Below, one piece after another: positions 28,857 through 39,967 of a stretch of DNA of 64,000 nt. The notes under the pieces were generated by a model. The model saw only the letters and a program-made list of their open reading frames with translations. It had not been told where the DNA came from and searched no databases. A program made the position numbers and the translations under genes. Origin of the DNA: Pseudomonadota bacterium (lineage in GTDB: Bacteria; Pseudomonadota; Gammaproteobacteria; Burkholderiales; Rhodocyclaceae); NCBI GenBank assembly GCA_018240785.1, contig JAFEFC010000027.1, positions 37,516 through 101,515 of the forward strand, read 5' to 3'. Each line of letters begins with the position of its first letter. The first letter of the stretch is position 1.

Positions 28857-29927
28857 TCAGCTCGCCAGTCGCAGCTTGAGCGCATGCTCCTGGTCGATGA
28901 GGCTTTGCAGCAGGCGACGCACCTTTACCGTGGCCACGTCGCTGCTCAACAGCACCGGGTTGAGGCCGAAAAGATCGCTGGTACCCATCGCCTCCTGCTG
29001 CAGGTCGAGGATGGGCCCGTCCTCGGTAATGAAGGCCTGGTGCATGGCCGCGATCTTCATGCTGTTGTATTCGGCATCCTCGACGTTGTGGTTGCGCCGG
29101 GTGGCGAAGAAGTAATGCGTGGTGGTCTCGGTTTCCGGCGTGCTGGTGTGCAGGTCGTACTGACCGACGGTGTCCACGAGATCCAGGTTGCCCGGTCCCT
29201 GGATGGCGCCAACCGAAAGCTGGATGTTGCCCGGCGGCGTGTAGGTGATGTCGAAGAAGTGGCGCGCTTCGCCCTTAGGGTCGGCAAGGAAGTTGGCGAA
29301 GATCAGCATCGCCGGGGTCTGCTTCCATTCCCAGCGCGCCGAGATGGAGCGCGCCGTCTCGCGCAGCTTCGGCACCTGCGGCGACAGCTGGCCGCGGGTG
29401 GTGATGATTTCGCCGTGCAGGTGGTCGATGTGGCTGAGATCCATCACGTTGTCGTTGACGAGCTGGTAGTTGCAGGCCGGGTGCATGTAGGTGTAACCGA
29501 CGCCATTCGGATGCCCGTCGGTGAGGGGACTGAAATCCGGCAGCAGGTCCGGATCGGCCACCTCGTCGCCCATCCAGATCCACAGGAAACCGTAGCGCTC
29601 GATGAGCGGGAAGGAGCGCACCTTGGCCGCCTGCGGAATGTGGCCGGTGCCGTGCGGGTTCTGGTTGCACTGGCCGGAGCAGTCGAACTTCAGCCCGTGA
29701 TAGGCGCACACCACGTCGTCACCGTCGCGCCTGCCCACGCTGAGCGGCGCGAAGCGGTGCGGACAGCGGTCGTGCATCGCCACCGGCGTACCGTCCTGCT
29801 TGCGGTAGATCAGCACCGGGATCTCGAGCAGCCGGCGGGCGAACAGACCCTCGGCGCCGACCTCGGTCGACAGCGCCGCGGCATACCAGGCATTCATCAG
29901 ATAGGGGCTTTTCTTGGTCGTCTCCAT
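28857..29927 (-). CDS. Rieske non-heme iron oxygenase (VanA-like demethylase/hydroxylase)
   Basis: The 356-residue oxygenase has an N-terminal Rieske domain with CPH (Cys55, His57) and CAYH (Cys74, His77). The catalytic domain carries the mononuclear iron motif NVMDLSHIDHLH (Asn160, Asp163, His166, His171). The short single-subunit layout is that of VanA and related O-demethylases and phenoxybenzoate/carbazole-type oxygenases, not of alpha-beta ring-hydroxylating dioxygenases. ATG 29927 is chosen; a GTG at 29936 is possible. The reductase partner is encoded immediately upstream. The true substrate, probably a phenolic or methoxylated aromatic, is not determined. Confidence 0.9.
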   Translation of the reverse strand: METTKKSPYLMNAWYAAALSTEVGAEGLFARRLLEIPVLIYRKQDGTPVAMHDRCPHRFAPLSVGRRDGDDVVCAYHGLKFDCSGQCNQNPHGTGHIPQAAKVRSFPLIERYGFLWIWMGDEVADPDLLPDFSPLTDGHPNGVGYTYMHPACNYQLVNDNVMDLSHIDHLHGEIITTRGQLSPQVPKLRETARSISARWEWKQTPAMLIFANFLADPKGEARHFFDITYTPPGNIQLSVGAIQGPGNLDLVDTVGQYDLHTSTPETETTTHYFFATRRNHNVEDAEYNSMKIAAMHQAFITEDGPILDLQQEAMGTSDLFGLNPVLLSSDVATVKVRRLLQSLIDQEHALKLRLAS

Positions 29928-30000
29928 TTTTCTCACTCTCTTGTGGTGGATGCCGGGGAACCTCCCGGCGAGGGATCTGCCCGCAAAGGGGCCGGGCAGG

Positions 30001-30987
30001 TCAGAAATCGATCAGCAAGGACGCGGAGCGCGCACGCGAGCAGCACGGCGTGAAGCGGTCGTTGGCAGCCTTCTCGGCGTCGCTCAGGAACAGGTCGCGG
30101 TGCTCGGGCACGCCGTCTAGCACGCGCATCACGCAGGTGCCGCAGATACCCTGCTCGCACGACAGCGGCACCGGCACGCCACGGGCGATCAACGCCTGGG
30201 CGGCAGTGGTGCCGGGCGGCACCGCAACGACCACATCGCGGCCGGCGAGACGAATCTCGAAATAGCCATCGCCGGCAGCTTCGCCTCGTGCGGAGGAAGG
30301 GGCCGACGCCGCCGAGAAGTATTCGAAGTGGATGTTGCTGTCGCGCCATCCCAACGATCTGGCTGTGGCGATGACGTGGTCCATGTAGCCGCGCGGACCG
30401 CAGACGTAGAGATGCGTCGCCGGATCCGGCGCCCCAATCGCAGCGGCGGCATCGAAGCGCTGCGCCGGCGCGCCGTCGTCGAAGTGGAACTGCACGCGCC
30501 TGGCGAAAACCGAAGCGCGAATGCGGTCGATGAAAGCGGTGCGCACCGCGCTGCGCGAACAGTAATGCATGCGGAAGTCCGCCCCGCCGTGGGACAGTTC
30601 CTGCGCCATCGCCAGGATGGGCGTCACGCCGATGCCGCCTGCGAACAGCAGCGTGCGCCGTGCCGGCACCAGAGCGAACAGGTTGCGCGGCGCCCCGATA
30701 CGGATCTCGCCACCTTCCCGGATGTCGCGATGTGCGCAAGCTGAACCGCCCCGGCCCGCGGGATCGCGCAGGATGCCGATCTCGTAGCGGCCGGCACCTT
30801 GGCCGCACAAGGAATACTGGCGAACCAGCCCGTTGGGCAACTCGACGTCGATATGTGCACCGGCCGTATAGGCCGGTAGCGGCGCGCCATCTAGCGACGA
30901 CAGTTCGAGCCCGATGATGTCGTCCGCCAGCTGTGTCCTGCGCTGCACTCGTACGGCGAACAGCGCGTGCCCTTCCGATCCGGACAT
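30001..30987 (-). CDS. Oxygenase reductase, FNR-type with C-terminal 2Fe-2S (VanB-like)
   Basis: The 328-residue flavoprotein has a flavin-binding barrel (RQYSLCG), an NAD-binding region (FAGGIGVTPILAMAQ, YVCGPRGYMD) and a C-terminal plant-type ferredoxin domain. The ferredoxin cysteines are CEQGICGTC and the downstream CC of TPCCSRA. This order (flavin-NAD-ferredoxin) is that of phthalate dioxygenase reductase and VanB. It passes electrons from NAD(P)H to the Rieske oxygenase encoded 73 bases downstream. An AGGAGGAG site precedes the ATG. It is the first gene of the sigma-54 operon. Confidence 0.93.
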   Translation of the reverse strand: MSGSEGHALFAVRVQRRTQLADDIIGLELSSLDGAPLPAYTAGAHIDVELPNGLVRQYSLCGQGAGRYEIGILRDPAGRGGSACAHRDIREGGEIRIGAPRNLFALVPARRTLLFAGGIGVTPILAMAQELSHGGADFRMHYCSRSAVRTAFIDRIRASVFARRVQFHFDDGAPAQRFDAAAAIGAPDPATHLYVCGPRGYMDHVIATARSLGWRDSNIHFEYFSAASAPSSARGEAAGDGYFEIRLAGRDVVVAVPPGTTAAQALIARGVPVPLSCEQGICGTCVMRVLDGVPEHRDLFLSDAEKAANDRFTPCCSRARSASLLIDF

Positions 30988-31054
30988 GGTCTCCTCCTGT
31001 TGGCTTGCATTTCTTGTGTGTCGCTTCGTCAGTTCGAGCTGACATTGACGTCTT

Positions 31055-31070
31055 TGCAAGCCACGTGCCA
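31055..31070 (-). promoter_or_regulatory. Consensus sigma-54 promoter of the oxygenase operon
   Basis: On the minus strand the sequence TGGCACG-TGGC-TTGCA matches the -24/-12 consensus at every defined position. The predicted start is near 31043, about 55 bases before the reductase ATG. Upstream (31080-31185) the DNA is AT-rich with short dyads such as TTCTT-N6-AAGAA at 31155-31170, candidate activator sites. Confidence 0.85.
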
Positions 31071-31239
31071 ACGCGGCCAGGAATATCAATCCATTGTTTT
31101 ATATAGCTTTACGCTCGATCGGAAGTTGACTCCTGCCGGAACGACACAGCGATTTTCTTCATTTAAAGAATCTACCTATTCGCAAATGAAGAATATTTCT
31201 GTTATCCAGGCATCTACTCATTTCGCGAAGGGCCCCGCC

Positions 31240-33066
31240 ATGCCCCGCAGCAGCCAAGGCCCGCTGACGGCCATCATCGACGCCATCGACGACCAGGCTC
31301 TGGCGCGCAACGTGCGCTTTGCGCCCGACAGCGGGCAGATACTGCTGTTCGACCAGCGCATGCTGCTTATGCACGGCTTCTCGCTCGCCGCCCTGCGCCG
31401 CGAGCTGATCGAGCGCCTGGGCCTAGAGCGCACGCGCGAACTGTTCACCCGGCTCGGCTATCAGCAGGGCATGGAGGACGCACGCTGCTTGCGCGAGCAT
31501 GAAGGCGCCGACCTCGCCCGCACGCTGGCGCTGGGTCCGCGGCTGCGCGAGATCGAAGGCTTCGTGCGCAACCAGGCGGTCGATCGCATGCAGTTCAACA
31601 CCGAAAGCGGCGAGTTCTGGGGCGATTACTACTGGCAGGCGTCATGGGAAGCCGAAGTGCATCTGCGCCATTTCGGCATCAGCGGCTCGCCGGCCTGCTG
31701 GATGATGACCGGCTACGCTTGCGGCTTCACCACCGCGCTGATGGGCCGCCCCATCCTGTGGCGCGAGCTGGAATGCGTCGCCACCGGGCATGCGCGCTGC
31801 CGCGTGATCGGCCAACCGCTTGAGGAATGTGAGGACGCCGAGGAGCACCTGCGCTTCCTGCAGATCGAAGACTTCGTCTCCGCCCCGCGGCAGCGCCCCG
31901 TCGCGCCCGCAGCGCCCGACCTGAACGCCGAGTCTGCACCGGAGGGGGTACTACCCGACCTCGTCGGCGCCTCGGCCGGCTTCAATGCGGTGGCCCACCT
32001 GATCAAGCGCGTCGCACCCACCGACGCCACTGTGCTCTTCCTGGGCGAGAGCGGCGTCGGCAAGGAGCGCTTCTCGAAGACCCTGCATGCGATCGGCCCG
32101 CGGGCCGACAAGCCCTTCGTGTCGATCAACTGCGCCGCGATCCCTCACGAGCTGGTCGAGGCCGAACTGTTCGGCGTTGAGAAGGGCGCCTTCACCGGCG
32201 CCACCGTGTCCCGCCCGGGCCGCTTCGAGCGCGCCAACGGCGGCACGCTGTTCCTCGACGAGATCAGCAGCCTGCCCCTGCACGCGCAGGGCAAGCTGCT
32301 GCGCGTGCTGCAGGAAGGCGAAGTGGAGCGCGTGGGCGACACCCGGGTGCGACCGGTGGACGTGCGCATCGTCGCAGCAGCCAACCGCGACCTGCGCGCC
32401 GAAGTGCAGGCCGGGCGTTTCCGCGAGGACCTATTCTTCCGCCTCAACGTGTTCCCAATCGATATCCCGCCGCTGCGCGAGCGGCGCGAAGACATCCCGC
32501 TGATGGTGAATGTGTTCGTCAAGCGCTACGCCCAGCGATTCAACAAGCACCTGACCGGTATCACCCAGCGCGCCAGCGAGGCGCTGTGGGCCTACGACTG
32601 GCCGGGGAACGTGCGCGAGCTGGAGAACATCGTCGAGCGCGGGGTTATCCTCGCCGACGATGGCGCCAACCTCGACGTGCAACATCTTTTCTCGGGTGGA
32701 GAGCGACTGCCCGAGCGCCATTTCAAGCTGACGCCGGGCGGGCTGCTGGCGGCTGGCTCCTCATCGACGACCGAAGTGCCTGCTGCGCCAGAGCCCCCAC
32801 CATCCGCGACGGCCCGGAAGGAATCGGCTCCGGACGCAGGTGCGGGCGGGCCGCTGGACATGCATGTCGCAGCAATCGTCGACGCGCTCGGCTCCTTTGA
32901 AGACATCGAGGCGCTGATCCTCGACCATGCGCTTGCGCGCAGCCGCGGCAACCTGTCGGCCGCCGCACGCCTGCTCAAGCTGCGCCGTGGTCAGTTCGAA
33001 TACCGCGCACGCAAGCGCCAGACCGCTCCTCCGGTCAAGGCACAACAACAGGCACGCGGGCATTAG
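31240..33066 (+). CDS. XylR/DmpR-type sigma-54-dependent aromatic-responsive activator
   Basis: The 608-residue regulator has an XylR-N sensory domain (about 20-125) leading into a V4R domain (about 140-195, with [17 protein letters not shown] and conserved cysteines). The AAA+ domain has Walker A GESGVGKE (269-276), GAFTGA (316-321) and Walker B GGTLFLDE (334-341). A Fis-type helix-turn-helix is at the C-terminus ([21 protein letters not shown]). Family members bind phenols or toluenes directly. ATG 31240 is preferred; an in-frame ATG at 31186 would add 18 residues. It diverges from the oxygenase operon, whose promoter is sigma-54 type, so it is almost certainly the activator. Confidence 0.93.
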   Translation: MPRSSQGPLTAIIDAIDDQALARNVRFAPDSGQILLFDQRMLLMHGFSLAALRRELIERLGLERTRELFTRLGYQQGMEDARCLREHEGADLARTLALGPRLREIEGFVRNQAVDRMQFNTESGEFWGDYYWQASWEAEVHLRHFGISGSPACWMMTGYACGFTTALMGRPILWRELECVATGHARCRVIGQPLEECEDAEEHLRFLQIEDFVSAPRQRPVAPAAPDLNAESAPEGVLPDLVGASAGFNAVAHLIKRVAPTDATVLFLGESGVGKERFSKTLHAIGPRADKPFVSINCAAIPHELVEAELFGVEKGAFTGATVSRPGRFERANGGTLFLDEISSLPLHAQGKLLRVLQEGEVERVGDTRVRPVDVRIVAAANRDLRAEVQAGRFREDLFFRLNVFPIDIPPLRERREDIPLMVNVFVKRYAQRFNKHLTGITQRASEALWAYDWPGNVRELENIVERGVILADDGANLDVQHLFSGGERLPERHFKLTPGGLLAAGSSSTTEVPAAPEPPPSATARKESAPDAGAGGPLDMHVAAIVDALGSFEDIEALILDHALARSRGNLSAAARLLKLRRGQFEYRARKRQTAPPVKAQQQARGH

Positions 33067-33146
33067 CGAGCAGATCGCCGAAGCTGGCGGAGAGCGCCGG
33101 TTCAAGCTCGGGACGAACGATCCATCCCTTGGCGAAACGAAGTTGA

Positions 33147-33177
33147 GGCCCCTGCAGCGGCGCGACCTGCAGGGGCC
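33147..33177. terminator. Bidirectional hairpin terminator
   Basis: GGCCCCTGCAG (33147-33157) pairs perfectly with CTGCAGGGGCC (33167-33177) between the convergent regulator and katG genes. Confidence 0.75.
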
Positions 33178-33188
33178 CTTCCTGCCGA

Positions 33189-35453
<2,265 letters not shown>

Positions 35454-35585
35454 TCATCTGCGTGTTTCATCCTATGCCATCGTGGAGCGGCTGTGCGCCA
35501 AAAATCTGCATCGCGACGATAGGGAAACATCATCAAACAGCCCGAAGACCGCCCGCTGAGCTTGCGCAGGAATGTCCCGCAGGAT

Positions 35586-36755
35586 CTAGGCTGCCGGCAG
35601 GTCGAACGCCGACGCGAAGTCTCCGGCGCGCACTTCGCGCGCGGCCAGCGCCGTGCCGAGGCGATGCAGCGTGGGCATGTTCTCGGGCGCATCCATGGCG
35701 CTGAGCGACTCGATCAGCTTGGCGCTCTTGAGCTCCGGCACGAGCTGCTGCACGCTGTCCTTGCGCAGATCGACGTTGTAGCGCAGGTAGCTCACCAGCG
35801 GCGCGCCGCCGACCAGATCGTTGCGCAGGTCGCCAAGTTCGCGGTCGATCTCGCGCGCGGTGGAGCTGGTCGACATCCACTGCAGCAGCGTCTCCTGCAG
35901 CGAGGCGCAGTCGTCCATCAGCGACAGCAGGGCATTGACCGCGTGCTGGGCGGTGATCTTGGCGCGCTTGACCGCAGGGTCGGCGGCGCCGGTGCCGATC
36001 GACACCAGCAGCAGCTTGTCGGCACCGGTGGGCCAGCCGATGCGGTAGCCGTCCAGCGTGGCATACATCAGCGCCTGTAGCGACGGGTTGTTGAACGGGC
36101 TGGCGCCGCCATCGACGAACTCGCCCACCACCGGCTCGTGGCCGCGCTTCTCCACGATGGTGATGTTCTCGGGATCGAAGTAGGCCGGCGCCGCCGTCGA
36201 GGCGCGCACCACCTGCCACAGCGGATAGTCGCCGTTGCCGATGGTGCCACCCGGTCGCGTGGCGAAATACTTGCCGCGCGGGTTGTTGCTGACCGGCCAC
36301 GGGCTGCCGGTGTCCAGGCGCTTGGTCATCACCAGCAGGCCGGTGCGCAGTTCCTTGCTGCCGAGCGTGGTGCGTGCGCCATAGACATCCTTCAGCTCCG
36401 CGATCAGCTTGTCGTCATCGTACTTGGCGCGCAGCAGGCCGTTGCGCAGCAGGCTCTTCTCGAACACCCGCTCGCCCAGCTCCAGGTATTTCTTGCGGAT
36501 CTCCTCGACCGCCCAGCCCTTGGCCAGCGCCGCGGCGATGATGGCGCCGGTGGAGGTACCGGCGATGAGGTCGAAGTAGTCGCACAGGCGGAAGGCGGGG
36601 TCGCCGCCATGGCGCTCGCGCAGCACATCTTCGATCTTCTGCAGGATGCCCACCGACAGGATGCCGCGCAGCCCGCCGCCATCGAGCGCCAGGATGCGTT
36701 TGGGCAGCCCGTCGCTGCGCAGGTGTTGTTCGACGTTTCTCTGCTTGTAGGTCAT
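35586..36755 (-). CDS. Patatin-like phospholipase
   Basis: The 389-residue protein has the oxyanion motif LDGGGLRG (about 24-31), the nucleophile elbow GTSTG (Ser68) and the catalytic aspartate motif DGG (215-217). The patatin Ser-Asp dyad is therefore complete. There is no signal peptide or membrane segment. ATG 36755 begins a typical cytoplasmic patatin N-terminus; the longer frame upstream is unsupported. The sequence style resembles cytoplasmic patatins that include CBASS effectors, but no nucleotidyltransferase gene is adjacent, so a housekeeping lipid role is equally likely. The 278 bases between this gene and the next contain no supported gene. Confidence 0.9.
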   Translation of the reverse strand: MTYKQRNVEQHLRSDGLPKRILALDGGGLRGILSVGILQKIEDVLRERHGGDPAFRLCDYFDLIAGTSTGAIIAAALAKGWAVEEIRKKYLELGERVFEKSLLRNGLLRAKYDDDKLIAELKDVYGARTTLGSKELRTGLLVMTKRLDTGSPWPVSNNPRGKYFATRPGGTIGNGDYPLWQVVRASTAAPAYFDPENITIVEKRGHEPVVGEFVDGGASPFNNPSLQALMYATLDGYRIGWPTGADKLLLVSIGTGAADPAVKRAKITAQHAVNALLSLMDDCASLQETLLQWMSTSSTAREIDRELGDLRNDLVGGAPLVSYLRYNVDLRKDSVQQLVPELKSAKLIESLSAMDAPENMPTLHRLGTALAAREVRAGDFASAFDLPAA

Positions 36756-37033
36756 GGCCTCGTCCTCCCTCGTCTTGCGTGCCCGTGCACGAATCCTGCA
36801 GCGCGCCCCCACCGGAACCCCTGCTCCGCGCCGCCATGAATGACATATAGCAAGGTCGCTCACGATGCGAAAGCCGGCCCGTGCCGGGGGCGACAAGAAG
36901 CTGGTCAGGAAAGTGGAGAAGCTGTTCCAGGTCAGCTTCCACTTCCTGTCGCCGGGGCCGACGGCGTGCGCGCCACGCAGACAGGCGGCGGCGATACAAT
37001 CGGCCGCACCCTGCCACTCCCGCTGGAGCCGTC

Positions 37034-37534
37034 ATGAGCACGTCGACTTTCGGACCCGTGTTGCGCCTGCTGCTGCTCACGGTCGGCCTCGTTGCCGCGC
37101 TCGTCACGGGCGGCTGCGCGGGCCTGCCCACCCGCGATCCCGTGCGCATGAACGTGGTCGGCCTCGAGCCGATTCCCGGCGAAGGCATGGAGATGCGCTT
37201 CCGCGTCAAGCTGCGGGTGCAGAACCCGAACGACACCGCGATCGACTTCGACGGCGTCGCGCTCGAGCTGGAAGTGAACGACCGCAGCTTCGCCACCGGC
37301 GTCAGCGACCAGAAAGGCAGCGTGCCGCGCTTCGGCGAGACCGTGGTGAGCGTGCCGGTATCGGTGTCGGCGCTCGCCGCGGTGCGCCAGGCGCTGGGCC
37401 TGATCGACGAGCGTGCCTCGTCCCCGGTGCCCTACGTGCTGCACGCCAAGCTCGGCGGTCCGCTGTTCTCCGGCATGCGCTTCACCGAACGCGGCACGCT
37501 GGATCTGCCCGCCCTCGACAAGCCGGCGCGCTGA
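37034..37534 (+). CDS. LEA type 2 (WHy domain) lipoprotein
   Basis: The 166-residue protein has a lipoprotein signal with lipobox TGGCAG (lipidated Cys about 26). A single water-stress/hypersensitive-response (LEA-14) domain follows, marked by VKLRVQNPNDTAIDFDGVALELEVNDRSF. Such proteins are anchored in the envelope and associated with desiccation or envelope stress, mostly by homology. It is followed 35 bases later by the enoyl-CoA hydratase gene. Confidence 0.88.
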   Translation: MSTSTFGPVLRLLLLTVGLVAALVTGGCAGLPTRDPVRMNVVGLEPIPGEGMEMRFRVKLRVQNPNDTAIDFDGVALELEVNDRSFATGVSDQKGSVPRFGETVVSVPVSVSALAAVRQALGLIDERASSPVPYVLHAKLGGPLFSGMRFTERGTLDLPALDKPAR

Positions 37535-37569
37535 CCAGCGTGCCGCACCACCCCACAGGAGACGATGCG

Positions 37570-38361
37570 ATGACGCTTCCCCCGCTCGAAGACGCCCTGC
37601 TCGCGGTCGACCACCGCGTCGCCACGCTGACCCTGAACCGTGACGACGTGCGCAACGCGCTCACCGGCACGCGGCTGATCGACGACATCGTCAGCGTGGC
37701 CGAGTGGGTGAACCGCTGCGACGAGGTGTCGGTGCTGGTGCTCGCCGCCAACGGCTCGGCCTTCTCGGCGGGCGGCAACGTCAAGGACATGGCGGCGCGC
37801 GGCGGCGACTTCGCCGGCGGCGTGGCCGAGGTGGCCGAGCGCTACCGCCGCGGCATTCAGCGCATCCCGCTGGCCATCCAGGCCATCGAGGTGCCGGTGA
37901 TCGCGGCGGTCAATGGCCCGGCGATCGGCGCCGGCTGCGACCTGGCCAACATGGCCGACGTGCGCATCGCCTCGCGCCGGGCGAAGTTCGGCGAGACGTT
38001 CCTCAACCTCGGCATCATCCCCGGCGACGGCGGCGCGTGGTTCATGCAGCGCCTGATCGGCTACCAGCGCGCCTTCGAGCTGACGCTCACCGGGCGCATC
38101 GTCGATGCCGACGAGGCGAAGGCCATCGGCCTGGTGCTGGACGTGGTCGATCCCGAGCAACTGATGCCGCGCACGATGGAACTCGCGAACCGCATCGCCG
38201 CCCAGCCGCCCAAGGCGACGCGGCTCACCAAGCGCCTGATGAAGATGGCCCAGCGCATGGAGCTGAAGGACTTCCTCGACCTGTGCGCCAGCTTCCAGGG
38301 CATGTGCCACAACGAGCCCGAGCATCTCGAAGCGCTCAACCGCATGCTGGCGAAAGGCTGA
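37570..38361 (+). CDS. Enoyl-CoA hydratase/isomerase family protein
   Basis: The 263-residue crotonase-fold protein contains the oxyanion-hole segments SAGGNVKDM and NGPAIGAGCDLA. The two hydratase glutamates are represented by GETFLNLGI and by the position normally Glu within PGDGGAWF, which here is Asp/Gly. That makes hydratase chemistry less certain than the fold. A CAGGAG site precedes the ATG. Possible roles include fatty-acid or aromatic acyl-CoA beta-oxidation. It is 8 bases upstream of amn. Confidence 0.85.
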   Translation: MTLPPLEDALLAVDHRVATLTLNRDDVRNALTGTRLIDDIVSVAEWVNRCDEVSVLVLAANGSAFSAGGNVKDMAARGGDFAGGVAEVAERYRRGIQRIPLAIQAIEVPVIAAVNGPAIGAGCDLANMADVRIASRRAKFGETFLNLGIIPGDGGAWFMQRLIGYQRAFELTLTGRIVDADEAKAIGLVLDVVDPEQLMPRTMELANRIAAQPPKATRLTKRLMKMAQRMELKDFLDLCASFQGMCHNEPEHLEALNRMLAKG

Positions 38362-38369
38362 GCGCCGCC

Positions 38370-39881
38370 ATGACGCACCGCGTCCCGGTCGACGCCCCCT
38401 TCGTCGCCCCCGCACGCTTCGACGACCCGGCTGCCGCGCTGGCGCGGGTGGCGAGCATCTACGAGGCTGGCGTCGACCACCTGCGCAGCGCGCTGCAGCG
38501 CTATGTGGCCGGGGACGACGTGGGCCGCCATGTGCGCGCCTGCTACCCCTTCGTGCGCGTGCGCACCGATACCGTGGCGCGCGCCGACTCGCGCCTGTCC
38601 TACGGCTTCGTCGCCGGGCCGGGCATGTACGAGACCACCCTGACGCGCCCCGACCTGTTCGGCGACTACTACCTCGAGCAGTTCCGCCTGCTGCTGCAGA
38701 ACCATCACGTTGACCTGGAAATCGGCAGCAGTTCGCAGCCGATCCCGGTGCATTTCTCCCTCGACGAGCAGGAACACCTCGAAGGCCACCTCGGTGCCGA
38801 GCGCCGGCAGTTGCTGCGCGACCGCTTCGACCTGCCCGACCTCGCGGCGATGGATGACGGCATCGCCAACGGCACCCACGAGCCGCGCCCGGGCGAACCG
38901 CATCCGCTGGCGCTGTTCACCGCGCCGCGGGTGGATTACTCGCTGCACCGGCTGCGCCACTACACCGGCACGCTGCCCGGGCACTTCCAGAACTTCGTGC
39001 TGTTCACCAATTACCAGTTCTACATCGACGAGTTCATCGAGCTCGGCCACGAATACATGGCCGACGGCGCGGGCGGGCACGACTATGTCGCCTTCGTCGA
39101 ACCCGGCAACGTCGTCACCCGCCGCGAGGGGCTGCCGCCCGAGCCCGGCGACGAACTGGGCACCGCGCCGCCGCGCCTGCCGCAGATGCCCGCCTACCAC
39201 CTGATCCGCAAGGACCGCGCCGGCATCACCATGGTGAACATCGGCGTCGGCCCGGCCAACGCCAAGACCATCACCGACCACATCGCGGTGCTGCGGCCGC
39301 ACGCCTGGATCATGCTCGGCCACTGCGCCGGGCTGCGCAACAGCCAGCAACTGGGCGACTACGTGCTCGCCCACGGCTATGTGCGCGAGGACCACGTGCT
39401 GGACGAGGAGCTGCCGCTATGGGTGCCGATCCCGCCGCTGGCCGAGGTGCAGGTCGCGCTCGAGGCCGCAGTGGCCGACGTGACGCAGTTGAGCGGCTAC
39501 GAGTTGAAGCGCCTGATGCGCACCGGCACGGTGGCCAGCACCGACAACCGCAACTGGGAGCTGCTGCCCTCGCACGGCATGGCGAGCAGCCCGGAACGGC
39601 GCTTCAGCCAGAGCCGCGCGGTGGCGCTCGACATGGAATCGGCCACCATCGCCGCCAACGGCTTCCGCTTCCGCGTGCCCTACGGCACGCTGCTGTGCGT
39701 CAGCGACAAGCCGCTGCACGGCGAGATCAAGCTGCCGGGCATGGCCGACCGCTTCTATCGCGAGCGGGTGGACCAGCACCTGCGCATCGGCATCCGCGCC
39801 ATCGAGCGCCTGCGCGAGCAGGGCGTGGACCGGCTGCACAGCCGCAAGCTGCGCAGCTTCGCCGAGGTGGCGTTCCAGTAG
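38370..39881 (+). CDS. amn: AMP nucleosidase
   Basis: The 503-residue protein hydrolyses AMP to adenine and ribose-5-phosphate. It has the N-terminal AMP nucleosidase domain (ACYPFVRVRTDT, RPDLFGDYYLEQF) and a C-terminal nucleoside-phosphorylase-like domain with MLGHCAGLRNSQ and ALDMESATIAANGF, where the Met-Glu contacts ribose. Length and motifs match E. coli Amn. It begins 8 bases after the enoyl-CoA hydratase stop, so the two are probably co-transcribed although functionally unrelated. Confidence 0.95.
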   Translation: MTHRVPVDAPFVAPARFDDPAAALARVASIYEAGVDHLRSALQRYVAGDDVGRHVRACYPFVRVRTDTVARADSRLSYGFVAGPGMYETTLTRPDLFGDYYLEQFRLLLQNHHVDLEIGSSSQPIPVHFSLDEQEHLEGHLGAERRQLLRDRFDLPDLAAMDDGIANGTHEPRPGEPHPLALFTAPRVDYSLHRLRHYTGTLPGHFQNFVLFTNYQFYIDEFIELGHEYMADGAGGHDYVAFVEPGNVVTRREGLPPEPGDELGTAPPRLPQMPAYHLIRKDRAGITMVNIGVGPANAKTITDHIAVLRPHAWIMLGHCAGLRNSQQLGDYVLAHGYVREDHVLDEELPLWVPIPPLAEVQVALEAAVADVTQLSGYELKRLMRTGTVASTDNRNWELLPSHGMASSPERRFSQSRAVALDMESATIAANGFRFRVPYGTLLCVSDKPLHGEIKLPGMADRFYRERVDQHLRIGIRAIERLREQGVDRLHSRKLRSFAEVAFQ

Positions 39882-39967
39882 CCAGGTGATGCTCGGCCGC
39901 TCCAGCACGGCGGCACGCCCGTAGCCGCCGGCCGGGCCGCGATCCTGGGCTGCCTCGCCACCGGACG

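Noticed and set aside
35586-36755. A CBASS defence system around the patatin gene
   Set aside because: No CD-NTase, Cap2/Cap3 or other defence gene is adjacent; neighbours are katG and a lipoprotein.
36865-38361. Single open frame running from upstream of the LEA-2 gene into the enoyl-CoA hydratase
   Set aside because: The N-terminal part has no domain and overlaps the LEA-2 gene in another frame. The hydratase has its own start and ribosome-binding site at 37570.
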